This document shows positions 19,374 through 29,062 of a stretch of 64,000 nucleotides of DNA, in pieces (positions within the stretch are counted from its first letter, which is position 1; each line of letters begins with the position of its first letter). The DNA is taken from assembly GCA_030429045.1 (NCBI GenBank), contig JAUIEA010000002.1:1-64000 (forward strand), in the 5' to 3' direction. The translations under genes were made by a program, and so were the position numbers. The stretch comes from Bacteroidia bacterium. GTDB lineage: Bacteria > Bacteroidota > Bacteroidia > Chitinophagales > Saprospiraceae. Under the pieces are notes generated by a model that did not search any database, was not told the DNA's origin, and saw only the letters and a program-made list of their open reading frames with translations.

Positions 19374-20687
19374 CTATTGCCTGATCCGGGCACCCTCTTC
19401 CTGCAGGGCGGTCAGGGCATTGGTTTGCTCTGCAGTGAGGACTCCCGTCAGCAAATCATCTTGCTCATACGGGTCATTGATCAGATCGTAAAACTCCTCC
19501 TGTCCATTGTTCAGACGGATCCATTTGTAGGCGTCATCCCGTACGGTGTACCCCGATTTGTTGGGTGTGGCATTGAGGATCTCCGCGTACAGAAAAGATC
19601 GTGATCCGGAAGAAGACTGAGAAAGGAGAGGGTAGAAACTATAGCTGTCTTCTATTTCCGGTTGAACCACGCCGGCCATTTCCAGGATGGTTGCAAAGAG
19701 GTCAGTGCTACTGATCAGGGCAGCCTCGCGTTGCTCTTTCCGGGTCACTCCTTTTCCGGCAATGACCAGGGGGACGTGCAGTCCACCCTGATACAGGCTC
19801 CCCTTCCCTTGTCCGGTAGTATACGGTGCCTGCAACACCTGCGGCGGTGAACCATTGTCCCCGATAAAGATGATGATGGTATTCTCCAGATCGCTGGCAG
19901 GAATATGATGCATCAGTCGCCCCATTTCGTTGTCGACACTTTCCGTCATGGCCATGTAATAGGGCAAGGGATTGGCATCGATACTGGCCTGATCCGAAGG
20001 CAGTATACCCTGACTGTGCAGGGAATCCGGTGGCAGGTGAAACGGCGTATGGGGAGCGGTATAAGCCACCCAGCAAAACCAGGGTTTTGTTTGATCTCCG
20101 ATCCAGTCAATGGCAAGATCAGTGATTTTGGTGGTGATATATCCGGCATACTGGGCTGTTTGGCCATTCTGGGTGAGGGGCCAGGTAAAATAATCCTGGA
20201 CGGCACCGCCCAGCAGTCCTGTATAATAGCCTACTCCCATATCCGTAGGGCGATTCGGCTCCCCGTTAGACAGGTGCCATTTGCCGATAATGGCATGACT
20301 GTAGGCATGATCGGTAGCCTCATCCAACGCGGTTTGCAGGGTGGTTTCGGTGATGGGAATGGTGGAGGCACTCTCTGCGTTGAGGACTCCGGTTCGATAG
20401 CCGTATCGCCCGGTGAGGATGGATGCACGGGTGGGTGAACACAGAGGAAAAGACCAGACATTGTCGAAGGTGATCCCGCTTTGGGCCAGTTTCTCCAGAT
20501 GGGGCATAGTTGGCTTGATCGCACCGATAGGATAGCCCGGGGTTGCTTCGATCCCCAGGTCATCTGCAATGATCAGGAGGATATTGGGTCGGGTATTCCC
20601 GGAGGGGTCGCCGATGATGGCCTTGTCCTTCGTGCAACTGGAGACCAAAACAAGGAGCAGAAAGATGACTGGGCGAATGTTGTGCAT
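19374..20687 (-). CDS. Sulfatase, Cys-type, probable lipoprotein
   Basis: RPNILLIIADDLG; CSPTRASILTGRYGYRTG (CxPxR maturation motif); GKWHLS; FIGDNGSP. Confidence 0.93.
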   Translation of the reverse strand: MHNIRPVIFLLLVLVSSCTKDKAIIGDPSGNTRPNILLIIADDLGIEATPGYPIGAIKPTMPHLEKLAQSGITFDNVWSFPLCSPTRASILTGRYGYRTGVLNAESASTIPITETTLQTALDEATDHAYSHAIIGKWHLSNGEPNRPTDMGVGYYTGLLGGAVQDYFTWPLTQNGQTAQYAGYITTKITDLAIDWIGDQTKPWFCWVAYTAPHTPFHLPPDSLHSQGILPSDQASIDANPLPYYMAMTESVDNEMGRLMHHIPASDLENTIIIFIGDNGSPPQVLQAPYTTGQGKGSLYQGGLHVPLVIAGKGVTRKEQREAALISSTDLFATILEMAGVVQPEIEDSYSFYPLLSQSSSGSRSFLYAEILNATPNKSGYTVRDDAYKWIRLNNGQEEFYDLINDPYEQDDLLTGVLTAEQTNALTALQEEGARIRQ

Positions 20688-20872
20688 ATGCCTTAGATAA
20701 ATGTGGGCAGGTCGGGTTTAATCACCAGATGATCAGAAAGGTATAGGGTACCTTCTCATCTATGTGAATATACCCTATCCCTGGATGCGAACCCAATGTG
20801 GTTTACAAGTGTTCAAGGCATTAATCATCCAAATATACAGAACTGAACTTTGGCCAGTAGAGGAAAAGGAGA

Positions 20873-21355
20873 TCAAGCAACCCCTCTAATTGTCCCCCAA
20901 ACGACTAACGCAAACCCGCAACATGTCGTTATAGTTCGCACAATATGATACGACCACCATTGATCCCTCAGGGTTGTCCAGTCCGCTGGTGGAGTGGCTT
21001 TATCCCATGTCATGACAATGGCGTTGATCGGTTGGTTGCCAAATCGAGTGGTTAACCCACTGGCGATCATGAAACCTGCGGCGATCAAGAGCGTCACCAT
21101 GATGGTGCGGTCGTCCTTATGCTGGTACGATGCGGTCAGTGTGAGGATGATCGTAAGTAACCCCAGCAGAGGCATTAATGTATTCAAGGCCATGATCGTC
21201 GACTGCTGCTGTTCAATATACGTCTCGGCAGAATACCCCCGCGGATTGTACCCTACCCAGATCACAAATACAGCCCCGGCCATGATTCCGGCCATAATGA
21301 TGTTCAGAAAACGAACCAGTTGAAGACTCATATCAATCAAATTGTGTGGTGACAT
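20873..21355 (-). CDS. DUF1772-family membrane protein
   Basis: Four-TM architecture; GNQPINAIVMTW, RDQWWSYHIVRT. Confidence 0.7.
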   Translation of the reverse strand: MSPHNLIDMSLQLVRFLNIIMAGIMAGAVFVIWVGYNPRGYSAETYIEQQQSTIMALNTLMPLLGLLTIILTLTASYQHKDDRTIMVTLLIAAGFMIASGLTTRFGNQPINAIVMTWDKATPPADWTTLRDQWWSYHIVRTITTCCGFALVVWGTIRGVA

Positions 21356-21636
21356 GTTAGAAAAACAGAAACCTCAACACTTTCCTTGAAACTGGACCGT
21401 TGGCAATCCTCTGACCTATTCTGACTCGCAAAATGAAAAGGTACAGTGGGATATGAAAAATGATCTATTCCAAAATATAAAGGAGTCCAAACGGGCAAAT
21501 TGCAAATCCCTGAGGACGCGAGAAATCGATGAACCAAATGTAATTCTTCCTATTCATTTAAAAACATTTTTTTTCGCCGGAAGAATCCCCTAAACGAGAT
21601 AGTAAACAGGCCAGAAAATCATTTCGCCTTCCGAGT

Positions 21637-21658
21637 CCGTATTTTGCCGCAAATACGG
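21637..21658. repeat. Perfect 8-bp hairpin immediately 5' of the radical SAM gene
   Basis: ccgtattt-tgccgc-aaatacgg, 7 nt before ATG 21666. Confidence 0.6.
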
Positions 21659-21665
21659 TTACTCC

Positions 21666-23861
21666 ATGGGCCCCGCCTATCTGATCACGCCTCCCTTCAC
21701 CCAGCTGAATACCCCGTATCCGGCCACCGCATACCTGAAGGGGTTTCTCCGCAGCCGGAATATCCCTGCTCGCCAGGACGACCTGGGCATTGAGGTGATC
21801 CTGAGGCTCTTTAGCAAGGAAGGCCTGACCGATCTCTTCAATCAGATAAAACCAGGGGATACTCCGTTATCAGAGAATGCCCGACGGATCAATGCCTTGC
21901 GGGAAACCTATATCCACACGATCGATGCGGTGATCGCCTTCCTCCAGGGGAAGAACCCCACTCTGGCCCATCGCATCTGCCAGGACCACTTCCTCCCGGA
22001 AGCCTCCCGCTTTGCCCAACTGGACGATCTGGAATGGGCCTTTGGCGCCCTGGGTATCCAGGACCAGGCCAAACACCTGGCCACCCTCTATCTCGAAGAC
22101 CTCTCCGACCTGATCCAGGAATGTGTGGACCCGCATTTCGGCTTCAGCCGTTATGCCGAGCGACTGGGACGATGCGCTTCTACCTTCGATGAGATCTATG
22201 CAACCCTGCAGGCACCCTTTACCTATATCGACACCCTGCTGGTCGACCTGTTTGAAGAACGGTTGGTGGCCATCCAGCCGGGCCTGGTGGCTATTTCGGT
22301 CCCCTTTCCCGGGAATCTGTATGCCGGCTTCCGCTGTGCCCAATGGATCAAAACCCACCATCCCGACCTGCCCGTGGCCATGGGTGGCGGTTTTGCCAAT
22401 ACCGAACTGCGCTCCCTGACCGATCCTCGGGTCTTCGAATTTTTCGATTATATCACCCTGGATGATGGTGAGGCGCCCCTCGAACACCTGATGGAACACC
22501 TGGCAGGCAAGCGGCCGCAAGTGTTGTTAAAACGCACGTTCGCCCTGGTGGATGGCAGGGTGGATTATCTGAATTTCTCCCTGGACAAGGACTACAAACA
22601 AGTGGACTGCGGCACGCCGGACTATAGCGATCTGCCCCTGGACCGCTACATCTCCGTCCTGGAAGTGGCCAACCCCATGCACCGGATGTGGAGCGATGGC
22701 CGGTGGAACAAGCTGACCATGGCCCATGGATGTTACTGGGGCAAATGCACGTTTTGCGATATCTCCCTGGACTATATCCAGAAATACGAGCCACTGACCG
22801 CCCAACTCCTCTGTGACCGGATGGAGGAACTGATCGCCGCGACGGGAGAGACCGGCTTCCACTTTGTCGATGAGGCCGCCCCGCCAGCACTGATGCGTGA
22901 ACTGGCCCTGGAGATCCTCCGGCGCAAACTGACCGTCACCTGGTGGACCAATATCCGGTTTGAAAAGAGCTTTTCCCGTGACCTGTGCAAACTGTTGCGT
23001 GCTTCGGGATGTATCGCCGTATCTGGTGGATTGGAAGTCGCCTCCGATCGGCTGTTGGATCTCATCCAAAAGGGGGTGAGTGTATCCCAGGTGGCTCAGG
23101 TGACTCGCAATTTCACGGAGCAGGGGATCATGGTCCATGCCTATCTGATGTATGCCTTCCCCACCCAGACCGAGCAGGAGACTATTGACTCGCTGGAGAT
23201 GGTGCGACAACTCTTTGAGGCCGGGGTGATCCAGTCGGGATTCTGGCACCAGTTTGCCATGACGGCCCACAGTCCGGTGGGATTAAAACCGGAAGCATTC
23301 AGCGTGGAATCTACCACCACTACTCTGGGTACCTTTGCCAATAATGACATGGACTTTGTGGATGCAACGGGCATAGATCACGACCAGTTCAGCTATGGAT
23401 TGAAAAAATCGCTGCTCAACTATATGCACGGCATCGGCTTTGATTTTCCCTTGCAAGAATGGTTTGACTTTTCGATTCCTGAAACCACCATTCCAGAGGA
23501 CTTTATCGCAACTGCATTGCAGAAACCGGAGGCCGATAAATGGAGACCCAGTGCCAAAGTGGTCTGGTTGGGTGGCCCCATCTCAGGGCGTACCATAACA
23601 CGACTTTCTAAGAAAGAAGATATCCCCGGGATGGAGTTGACCATCCATGATCTGCATGAATCGGTGACCATCAAATTACCCAGGGCGGAAGGCGAGTGGC
23701 TGTTGGATATGCTACCCCGATTATCCGTTGCCCACGAGGAACGAATGAATCTCGGCGAATTAATGAATCAATTCCCTACTGATGGAAATGTCCCATTTGA
23801 GATGTTTTGGGAAGGCCGGGAGATGAAAAAGGTGAGGGAGAGGGGGCTGGTGGTGGTGTGA
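21666..23861 (+). CDS. B12-binding-domain radical SAM protein
   Basis: N-terminal MGPAYLITPPFTQLNTPYPATAYLKGFLRS; HGCYWGKCTFCDISLDYIQKYE cluster motif; SGGLEVASDRLLDLIQKGV. Confidence 0.85.
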   Translation: MGPAYLITPPFTQLNTPYPATAYLKGFLRSRNIPARQDDLGIEVILRLFSKEGLTDLFNQIKPGDTPLSENARRINALRETYIHTIDAVIAFLQGKNPTLAHRICQDHFLPEASRFAQLDDLEWAFGALGIQDQAKHLATLYLEDLSDLIQECVDPHFGFSRYAERLGRCASTFDEIYATLQAPFTYIDTLLVDLFEERLVAIQPGLVAISVPFPGNLYAGFRCAQWIKTHHPDLPVAMGGGFANTELRSLTDPRVFEFFDYITLDDGEAPLEHLMEHLAGKRPQVLLKRTFALVDGRVDYLNFSLDKDYKQVDCGTPDYSDLPLDRYISVLEVANPMHRMWSDGRWNKLTMAHGCYWGKCTFCDISLDYIQKYEPLTAQLLCDRMEELIAATGETGFHFVDEAAPPALMRELALEILRRKLTVTWWTNIRFEKSFSRDLCKLLRASGCIAVSGGLEVASDRLLDLIQKGVSVSQVAQVTRNFTEQGIMVHAYLMYAFPTQTEQETIDSLEMVRQLFEAGVIQSGFWHQFAMTAHSPVGLKPEAFSVESTTTTLGTFANNDMDFVDATGIDHDQFSYGLKKSLLNYMHGIGFDFPLQEWFDFSIPETTIPEDFIATALQKPEADKWRPSAKVVWLGGPISGRTITRLSKKEDIPGMELTIHDLHESVTIKLPRAEGEWLLDMLPRLSVAHEERMNLGELMNQFPTDGNVPFEMFWEGREMKKVRERGLVVV

Positions 23862-23891
23862 ATTTTTACCACATATAGAAATAGAAATACC

Positions 23892-24968
23892 CTATTCGCA
23901 ATTTGGTACTTCAGTATTCAGTTTTTCGAAATATGCATGGGCATAAGATTTAATCCCTTTATCCAGCCTTCTATCCTCCAATATCTTAAAACACTTCCGC
24001 TCCAGTTTTTCAATTTTCTTCCTTTCTTTCTCCACATTGACCCCTAATTTTTCTGAATGATATATAGATCCTGCCTCAACGAGGAGCAATCCAAGATCCT
24101 CACATTGAATGCTATTTAAACATGAAATCACTCTTGTAAGATTTTGAAAACTGATAGACTCCAGAAACCATTTCAATCCATTTTCATAAAGAGCTGATTC
24201 AAATAGGCTCGATCGCTTGATAACTTCAGCATGTGTCAATTGGAGTCCCGAGGAATCAACCATATTATCCAAAGGATAACAAACTCGAATACGCTCAATT
24301 AACAATTCAATGCTCGCCAAATCCTTGATTGAAACTCCATTGGAAAGCTTGTAAATGGGTGAGCATTTATCCAGAAATAAAGCTCCATTATATGCAGAAT
24401 CGAAGTCATCTTGATAATAAACCTCCAAAATTAACCACCTATAATCATCTTCAGGATGAAAGGTGAAGTTGTATTGCTCCCATTCCCCGGAAACCACTTG
24501 AGGAGATTTATCCAACAATTCAGCCTTGTCACAGGGTGAATTCCCACCGAAAATTCTCAGGATAGTAGGTATTGTATAGTAGACCCGATCACCTCTCTTA
24601 TTAGGGCTTAAATAATCTTTAGATCGGGCCAAAAAAACAGAGAACTGATACTCTTCTCCCTTTCTTAATGGAAATGACAATACTTGAGAAACACTCTCCC
24701 AGGTATAATTGTCTCTGACTACCATGGCCAAATACGTATTCCCGTCTTGCGGCGGAAAAGTATTCCCGAATATTAAGTTATCAGAGTCAGAGCTTGGCTG
24801 AGTGTCGGGTGGCGTCTCATTCGGAAACCCGCAATCAAACCACCCTTGAGGAGGAAAATTTGCACGAGGCTCATCTTCAAATGATGGATTCTCCAGGTAG
24901 ATGATTTCCTGCCCTGGCAGACAGGAACAGACGATCATTGCGCACAATATAATATACAATCGAATCAT
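23892..24968 (-). CDS. Secreted/lipoprotein hypothetical with N-terminal NPSFE jelly-roll-like domain
   Basis: Signal MIRLYIILCAMIVCSC; YLENPSFEDEPRANFPPQGWFDCG; AT-rich. Confidence 0.65.
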   Translation of the reverse strand: MIRLYIILCAMIVCSCLPGQEIIYLENPSFEDEPRANFPPQGWFDCGFPNETPPDTQPSSDSDNLIFGNTFPPQDGNTYLAMVVRDNYTWESVSQVLSFPLRKGEEYQFSVFLARSKDYLSPNKRGDRVYYTIPTILRIFGGNSPCDKAELLDKSPQVVSGEWEQYNFTFHPEDDYRWLILEVYYQDDFDSAYNGALFLDKCSPIYKLSNGVSIKDLASIELLIERIRVCYPLDNMVDSSGLQLTHAEVIKRSSLFESALYENGLKWFLESISFQNLTRVISCLNSIQCEDLGLLLVEAGSIYHSEKLGVNVEKERKKIEKLERKCFKILEDRRLDKGIKSYAHAYFEKLNTEVPNCE

Positions 24969-25032
24969 ATTATACGAATCTAATAAAAGTACATTCATCT
25001 ATCATTGCCATAAGTGAAGTCTTTGAAAAAAA

Positions 25033-25476
25033 TCAATTCTCCTTCAGGTCAAACTTGTCTAAAACCAACTTCTCAACCTGCTCGGCCTTAAAGTCAAACC
25101 AGTCTTGACGATATTTGGAATCATCGATCAGGCGCCTGAAATGCTGAAACGGTTTCCGCCCATTCAACACATCCATCAGGTTTCTTTGAAAAAATGGATC
25201 TTTCAGTTGGTCAACAAATGCTTCCATTATCTTGAATCCTTCATAGCTTGTTGGCGGTTCTATCCGAACATAATCGGATTCATTCTTCGTGACTTCATCA
25301 ATAACATGTTGAAATACCTCCAGATATTCCTGTTCATCGTGATGACTCAAAGACTCTGGAATGTCAATTACCTCATAGGTCAATTTATTCAAGTAACAAA
25401 CGTATCCAGCCTCAAGACTTTGTACAATACTTTTGAGGATGGGCCTTAATCTATCCAAAGAAACAGCCATACGCAT
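25033..25476 (-). CDS. UPF0158 family protein
   Basis: ESDYVRIEPPTSYEGFKIMEAFVDQLKDPFFQRNLMDVLNGRKPFQHFRRLIDDSKYRQDWFDFKAEQ. Confidence 0.85.
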   Translation of the reverse strand: MRMAVSLDRLRPILKSIVQSLEAGYVCYLNKLTYEVIDIPESLSHHDEQEYLEVFQHVIDEVTKNESDYVRIEPPTSYEGFKIMEAFVDQLKDPFFQRNLMDVLNGRKPFQHFRRLIDDSKYRQDWFDFKAEQVEKLVLDKFDLKEN

Positions 25477-25792
25477 CTTCGTTTATGGTTAACAACAGAT
25501 CCTGGAGCCTGGGTGAATGCTCGTGAGGAAGATAGGCATTCCATTTCAAACTGGCTCTCATCCAGTACAGCTTCCAGATCCTTCTGGATTTAATGTATCT
25601 GATCTTCGCAAATGGTTCTTTGTGGAACACTTGCGGATCGTTCCAAGCGGGACGGATCTCAAAGAGCTCTATGGTATGGTTAGTATACGTATACCCATAG
25701 TCAAGCTTGGCCCTTATTTCAGGATTCTCTGGTCGCAGGGATGCAATGAAGGCCTCAACTTCCTTTTCGTTTAAATCGATTATTTCTCCCAT
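25451..25792 (-). CDS. DUF3024 family protein
   Basis: IELFEIRPAWNDPQVFHKEPFAKIRYIKSRRIWKLYWMRASLKWNAY; overlaps the start of the UPF0158 gene. Confidence 0.8.
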   Translation of the reverse strand: MGEIIDLNEKEVEAFIASLRPENPEIRAKLDYGYTYTNHTIELFEIRPAWNDPQVFHKEPFAKIRYIKSRRIWKLYWMRASLKWNAYLPHEHSPRLQDLLLTINEDAYGCFFG

Positions 25793-25816
25793 AAGGAAAG
25801 GGTATTATCAGTTCGC

Positions 25817-25950
25817 ATTTAACGGTTTCGGGCTTTGCGTTGGTGGGCTTTTGAAACCGAAAACTGTCTACCAGTACCAACGTTTATTAATTGCTCAAAT
25901 GTTTCTATTCGTACTTTCCGCCCACTAACGCAAAACCCGTGTTATAGGGC
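25817..25950 (-). other. Putative integron attC recombination site
   Basis: Reverse strand: R'' GCCCTATAAC (25950-25941), L'' gggttttgcgttagtgggc (25938-25920), L' gcccaccaacgcaaagccc (25848-25830), R' GTTAAAT (25823-25817, fits GTTRRRY); L''/L' pair over 19 nt with 2 mismatches; begins 20 bp after the GNAT stop. Confidence 0.65.
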
Positions 25951-26514
25951 GTTTTTCTTTCGTCCATTGTCAAGTCAGTTTATAAATCAATTCTTCAATT
26001 TCTGTTTGTCGGGCATTTGCAAAACCTTTGTCCGAACCGATTTTTACAAAACCACATTTTTCTAATACTTTTTGCGAACCAAAATTGTCAAACGCAACTC
26101 GTCCAAAAATTGGCCTGCTCGTTTCAATATCAAGAAAGTTTTTTAGCGCTTTTGTCGCAACACCTTGTCCCCAAAATTTTCTGTCAATCCAATATGTGAT
26201 TTCCGTGTCGCCTTCCATAATAAACTTAGCTATACTTCCAACAATTATGTTGTCTATGACGATTGTTTGATTATTTACTGTCGGTTCACCTAGCAATTTT
26301 GTGTACTTAATTATATATGCTGCTTTGTCTGTCGGGTCTTTTGGCATAAATGCAGCCAAGTACCCACCTTCTTTGTCAAGTTGAAATTGAAACAAAGTAT
26401 CTAAGTCCGAAATCTGTGTTGGTCTAAGTTTTAAGTCAAGTTTATTGGTTGTCATTGTTGTCTAATTACTATGAAATTATTGTCTGTTCACGGTCGTCCT
26501 ATAATGCCCTATAA
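25823..26514 (-). mobile_element. Putative integron gene cassette (~692 bp) carrying a GNAT gene
   Basis: Left boundary GTTATAGGGC (26515-26506 on the reverse strand) is the exact complement of R'' GCCCTATAAC at 25950-25941, as expected for a circular cassette. Confidence 0.6.
25970..26455 (-). CDS. GNAT N-acetyltransferase, cassette-borne
   Basis: LKLRPTQISDLDTLFQFQ, ITYWIDRKFWGQGVATKALKNFL, NFGSQKVLEKCGFVKIG. Confidence 0.9.
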   Translation of the reverse strand: MTTNKLDLKLRPTQISDLDTLFQFQLDKEGGYLAAFMPKDPTDKAAYIIKYTKLLGEPTVNNQTIVIDNIIVGSIAKFIMEGDTEITYWIDRKFWGQGVATKALKNFLDIETSRPIFGRVAFDNFGSQKVLEKCGFVKIGSDKGFANARQTEIEELIYKLT

Positions 26515-26765
26515 CTTTCTTATATCCGCAACTACCCACTTGTCCTTCCCTTCACTTTTCTGCTAGTGCCCATTCCCTGGTCTCCTCATAATCAGCACGC
26601 TAGCCACCCACAAACGTTTATAACCGTTTGTCATCACTTATGAGGACATCGACAAATTGCAAGTTGGCAGTGCAGGTCCTTTTAAGTGACCTAAGATACA
26701 TTGTTCGTCAGATACATCACAGGTTGGCTTCCTCAGATCGGTCCATCTGACTTCAGACAGACAGA

Positions 26766-27905
26766 TCAGTCAAACTCGCGTAGATACTCCTCAAACACAA
26801 AGACGCGGTTTCGGTCATATCCCGTCACTTCCTTTAAAATTCTCACCTGAATAAATTCCTGGACCAGGGAATTTGCAGCGTTATAGCTCAACCCGGTCAT
26901 TTCCTTCACCTGATTGACACTGACTATGGGTTTCTCGAACAGACCGCGAAGGAGTACCAGACCCTGTTGGCTTCTGCGGCCAAACTCCTGATTGATCTTG
27001 GTTTCAAGTTTCTTTTGCAAGTCCAAGATCCGAACCAGTATCTGCGAAGATTTTTCCGCTGTTTCAACAATGCCTTCCAGGAAATAGGTCAGCCATTGTT
27101 TCATGCCATGCCTATTCCGGACCTTGGTCAGACTGTCATAATACATCCCTTTATCGCGCTCAAAATAGGCCGATAGATAAAGCAGCGGACTGGTCAGTAT
27201 CTTCTTCTCTACGAGGAACAGAGTGATCAGCAAACGCCCTATCCGGCCATTCCCATCCAGAAATGGATGGATGGTTTCGAACTGATAATGCGCAATGGCA
27301 ATTTTTACCAGGTCGGACATCTGGATCTCCTCGTTGTGGATAAAATTCTCCAGATCACCCATCAAGTCTTGGACATGGTCCGGATGAGGCGGTATAAAGG
27401 TGGCATTTGCAAGGCTATTTCCACCGATCCAATTCTGACTGGTGCGAAACTGTCCGGGCAGTTTATGTTCGCCTCGGGCACCTTCCATCAACAATTTATG
27501 CGTGTGTCTGAGCAACCTGGAAGAAAGGGGCAATTGATCCAGGTTGGTGATCGCTTGTTGCAACGCCTGGATATAGTTGTTGACCTCCTTCCAATCATTC
27601 CTCCGCTCGGGAGAGATATCCTCAACTTCCATCAATGCCTCATCCATCTGGGTGCGCGTCCCTTCGATCCTGCTTGAGATCACGGCTTCCTTCGTGACAT
27701 AGAGTTGTATAAAGAGCCTCAAATCAGGCACTAACCGAGAATAGGCATTCAATTCACCAAGTTTGATGGCTGCCTGTTCGATCAATACATTGATCTCCTG
27801 GTCCTCCCAAATCCAGTGATCATTGATCTTTGTTGGCAAGAAGTAATCGTATCCTGCGTTGGTGCGCAGGAGCTGTCCAGCTCGGTATGTTTCCAATTGA
27901 ATCAC
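26766..27905 (-). CDS. Fic family protein
   Basis: HPFLDGNGRIGRLL Fic motif; N-terminal SSRIEGTRTQMDEAL; C-terminal winged-helix-like region. Confidence 0.95.
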   Translation of the reverse strand: MIQLETYRAGQLLRTNAGYDYFLPTKINDHWIWEDQEINVLIEQAAIKLGELNAYSRLVPDLRLFIQLYVTKEAVISSRIEGTRTQMDEALMEVEDISPERRNDWKEVNNYIQALQQAITNLDQLPLSSRLLRHTHKLLMEGARGEHKLPGQFRTSQNWIGGNSLANATFIPPHPDHVQDLMGDLENFIHNEEIQMSDLVKIAIAHYQFETIHPFLDGNGRIGRLLITLFLVEKKILTSPLLYLSAYFERDKGMYYDSLTKVRNRHGMKQWLTYFLEGIVETAEKSSQILVRILDLQKKLETKINQEFGRRSQQGLVLLRGLFEKPIVSVNQVKEMTGLSYNAANSLVQEFIQVRILKEVTGYDRNRVFVFEEYLREFD

Positions 27906-28117
27906 ACTTGGATCATTGTCGGAATGTCAGCCTTATTTCATTTTATCGCCTAAAAGTACAATATAATAATCTATATCTCAAGTTTAACCTCAAAAGTGAA
28001 ATATAGCTGCTCTTAATTCACTTTGGGGACTTATACTGCAATATGAAGGTGTCTCATTCAAGCGATTTAACCAGATGGTTCTTGGATCCATATCTAATAG
28101 GACAATCTTATAATAAA

Positions 28118-28597
28118 CTATGTGGCTTCTCCCAGCTCCACCATCTTCCTGATCAACGACACCTGGCCGAGATGGTAGTAACTGTGCTCGATGATCCCCT
28201 CGATGTTCCGGCGAAAGGTGCCGTATTTCTCGTCGATGAATACGCTGTCCAGCTGTTCCTCGCTCATTCGCTCTACATGGGTGGCAAACTGCACGGCATC
28301 CGTGAACAGTTTCTGGCACAACCGCTGCCAGTCAGCCTCGTTTCTGATCTCCGGCAGGTCAAAACTGAATTTATCCCGGATGGTCAGATCACCCCCTTCA
28401 AACACCTGCAGGACGCCGGCAATATAATAGTGGATATGAAAGGTCAATGCCGCCAGGTTATTCAATGACCCGACCTTTTTCGTGGCCACTTCCCAGGTTA
28501 CCGTCGACAGTTGATCCTGATAATTGGTATTGGCGATCCATTTTCCATTCAACGTAACCTCCCTGAAACGGGTGGCGAGGTCTTGTGCGGTTTCCAT
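28118..28597 (-). CDS. DinB-like (DUF1572-type) family protein
   Basis: NLAALTFHIHYYIAGVLQVFEGG ... IEGIIEHSYYHLGQVSLIRKMVE, DinB-type histidines. Confidence 0.8.
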   Translation of the reverse strand: METAQDLATRFREVTLNGKWIANTNYQDQLSTVTWEVATKKVGSLNNLAALTFHIHYYIAGVLQVFEGGDLTIRDKFSFDLPEIRNEADWQRLCQKLFTDAVQFATHVERMSEEQLDSVFIDEKYGTFRRNIEGIIEHSYYHLGQVSLIRKMVELGEAT

Positions 28598-28688
28598 CTT
28601 TCCGGTTGTGAATCATGAATATCTCGATGCATGAAAATAGGGAACATTCGAAACCTGACCGGTCCAACCAGGGCCTGGAGACCCTGTT

Positions 28689-29048
28689 TCAGGTCCTCTG
28701 ATCCAGGTGAAATGCCTTCAGCTTCCACTCCACCCGCAGGATCATCACGACCGTCGCCAGGATCACTATCCCCAAGCCGATCAGGAAGCCCGCAGCTTCG
28801 GCAGGCCTGACCAGATATCCGAGCAAGGACAACAGGCACAAGCCCACTCCTGCCCTGATCATCTCCCTGGATGAATACTGCTGGGCCAGGTCCCAGCTGG
28901 CCTGATCCCGCATGGATCGACGGGTCCGATATCCGAAGAGAGGATTGATCTTCTTCGGATAATACCGGAGCAGGACCAGTCCCATCACTAGAAAAATAAC
29001 TCCAGTAACCAAAGGAAGGATGGTAATCGAACTCATTGCTTTTGACAA
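28689..29048 (-). CDS. SdpI family membrane protein
   Basis: YYPKKINPLFGYRTRRSMRDQASWDLAQQYSSREM. Confidence 0.85.
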   Translation of the reverse strand: MSKAMSSITILPLVTGVIFLVMGLVLLRYYPKKINPLFGYRTRRSMRDQASWDLAQQYSSREMIRAGVGLCLLSLLGYLVRPAEAAGFLIGLGIVILATVVMILRVEWKLKAFHLDQRT

Positions 29049-29062
29049 TTTGACGCGAATTT

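Noticed and set aside
21380-21636. Possible cobalamin riboswitch before the B12-type radical SAM gene
   Set aside because: No B12-box-like conserved element could be recognised by eye.
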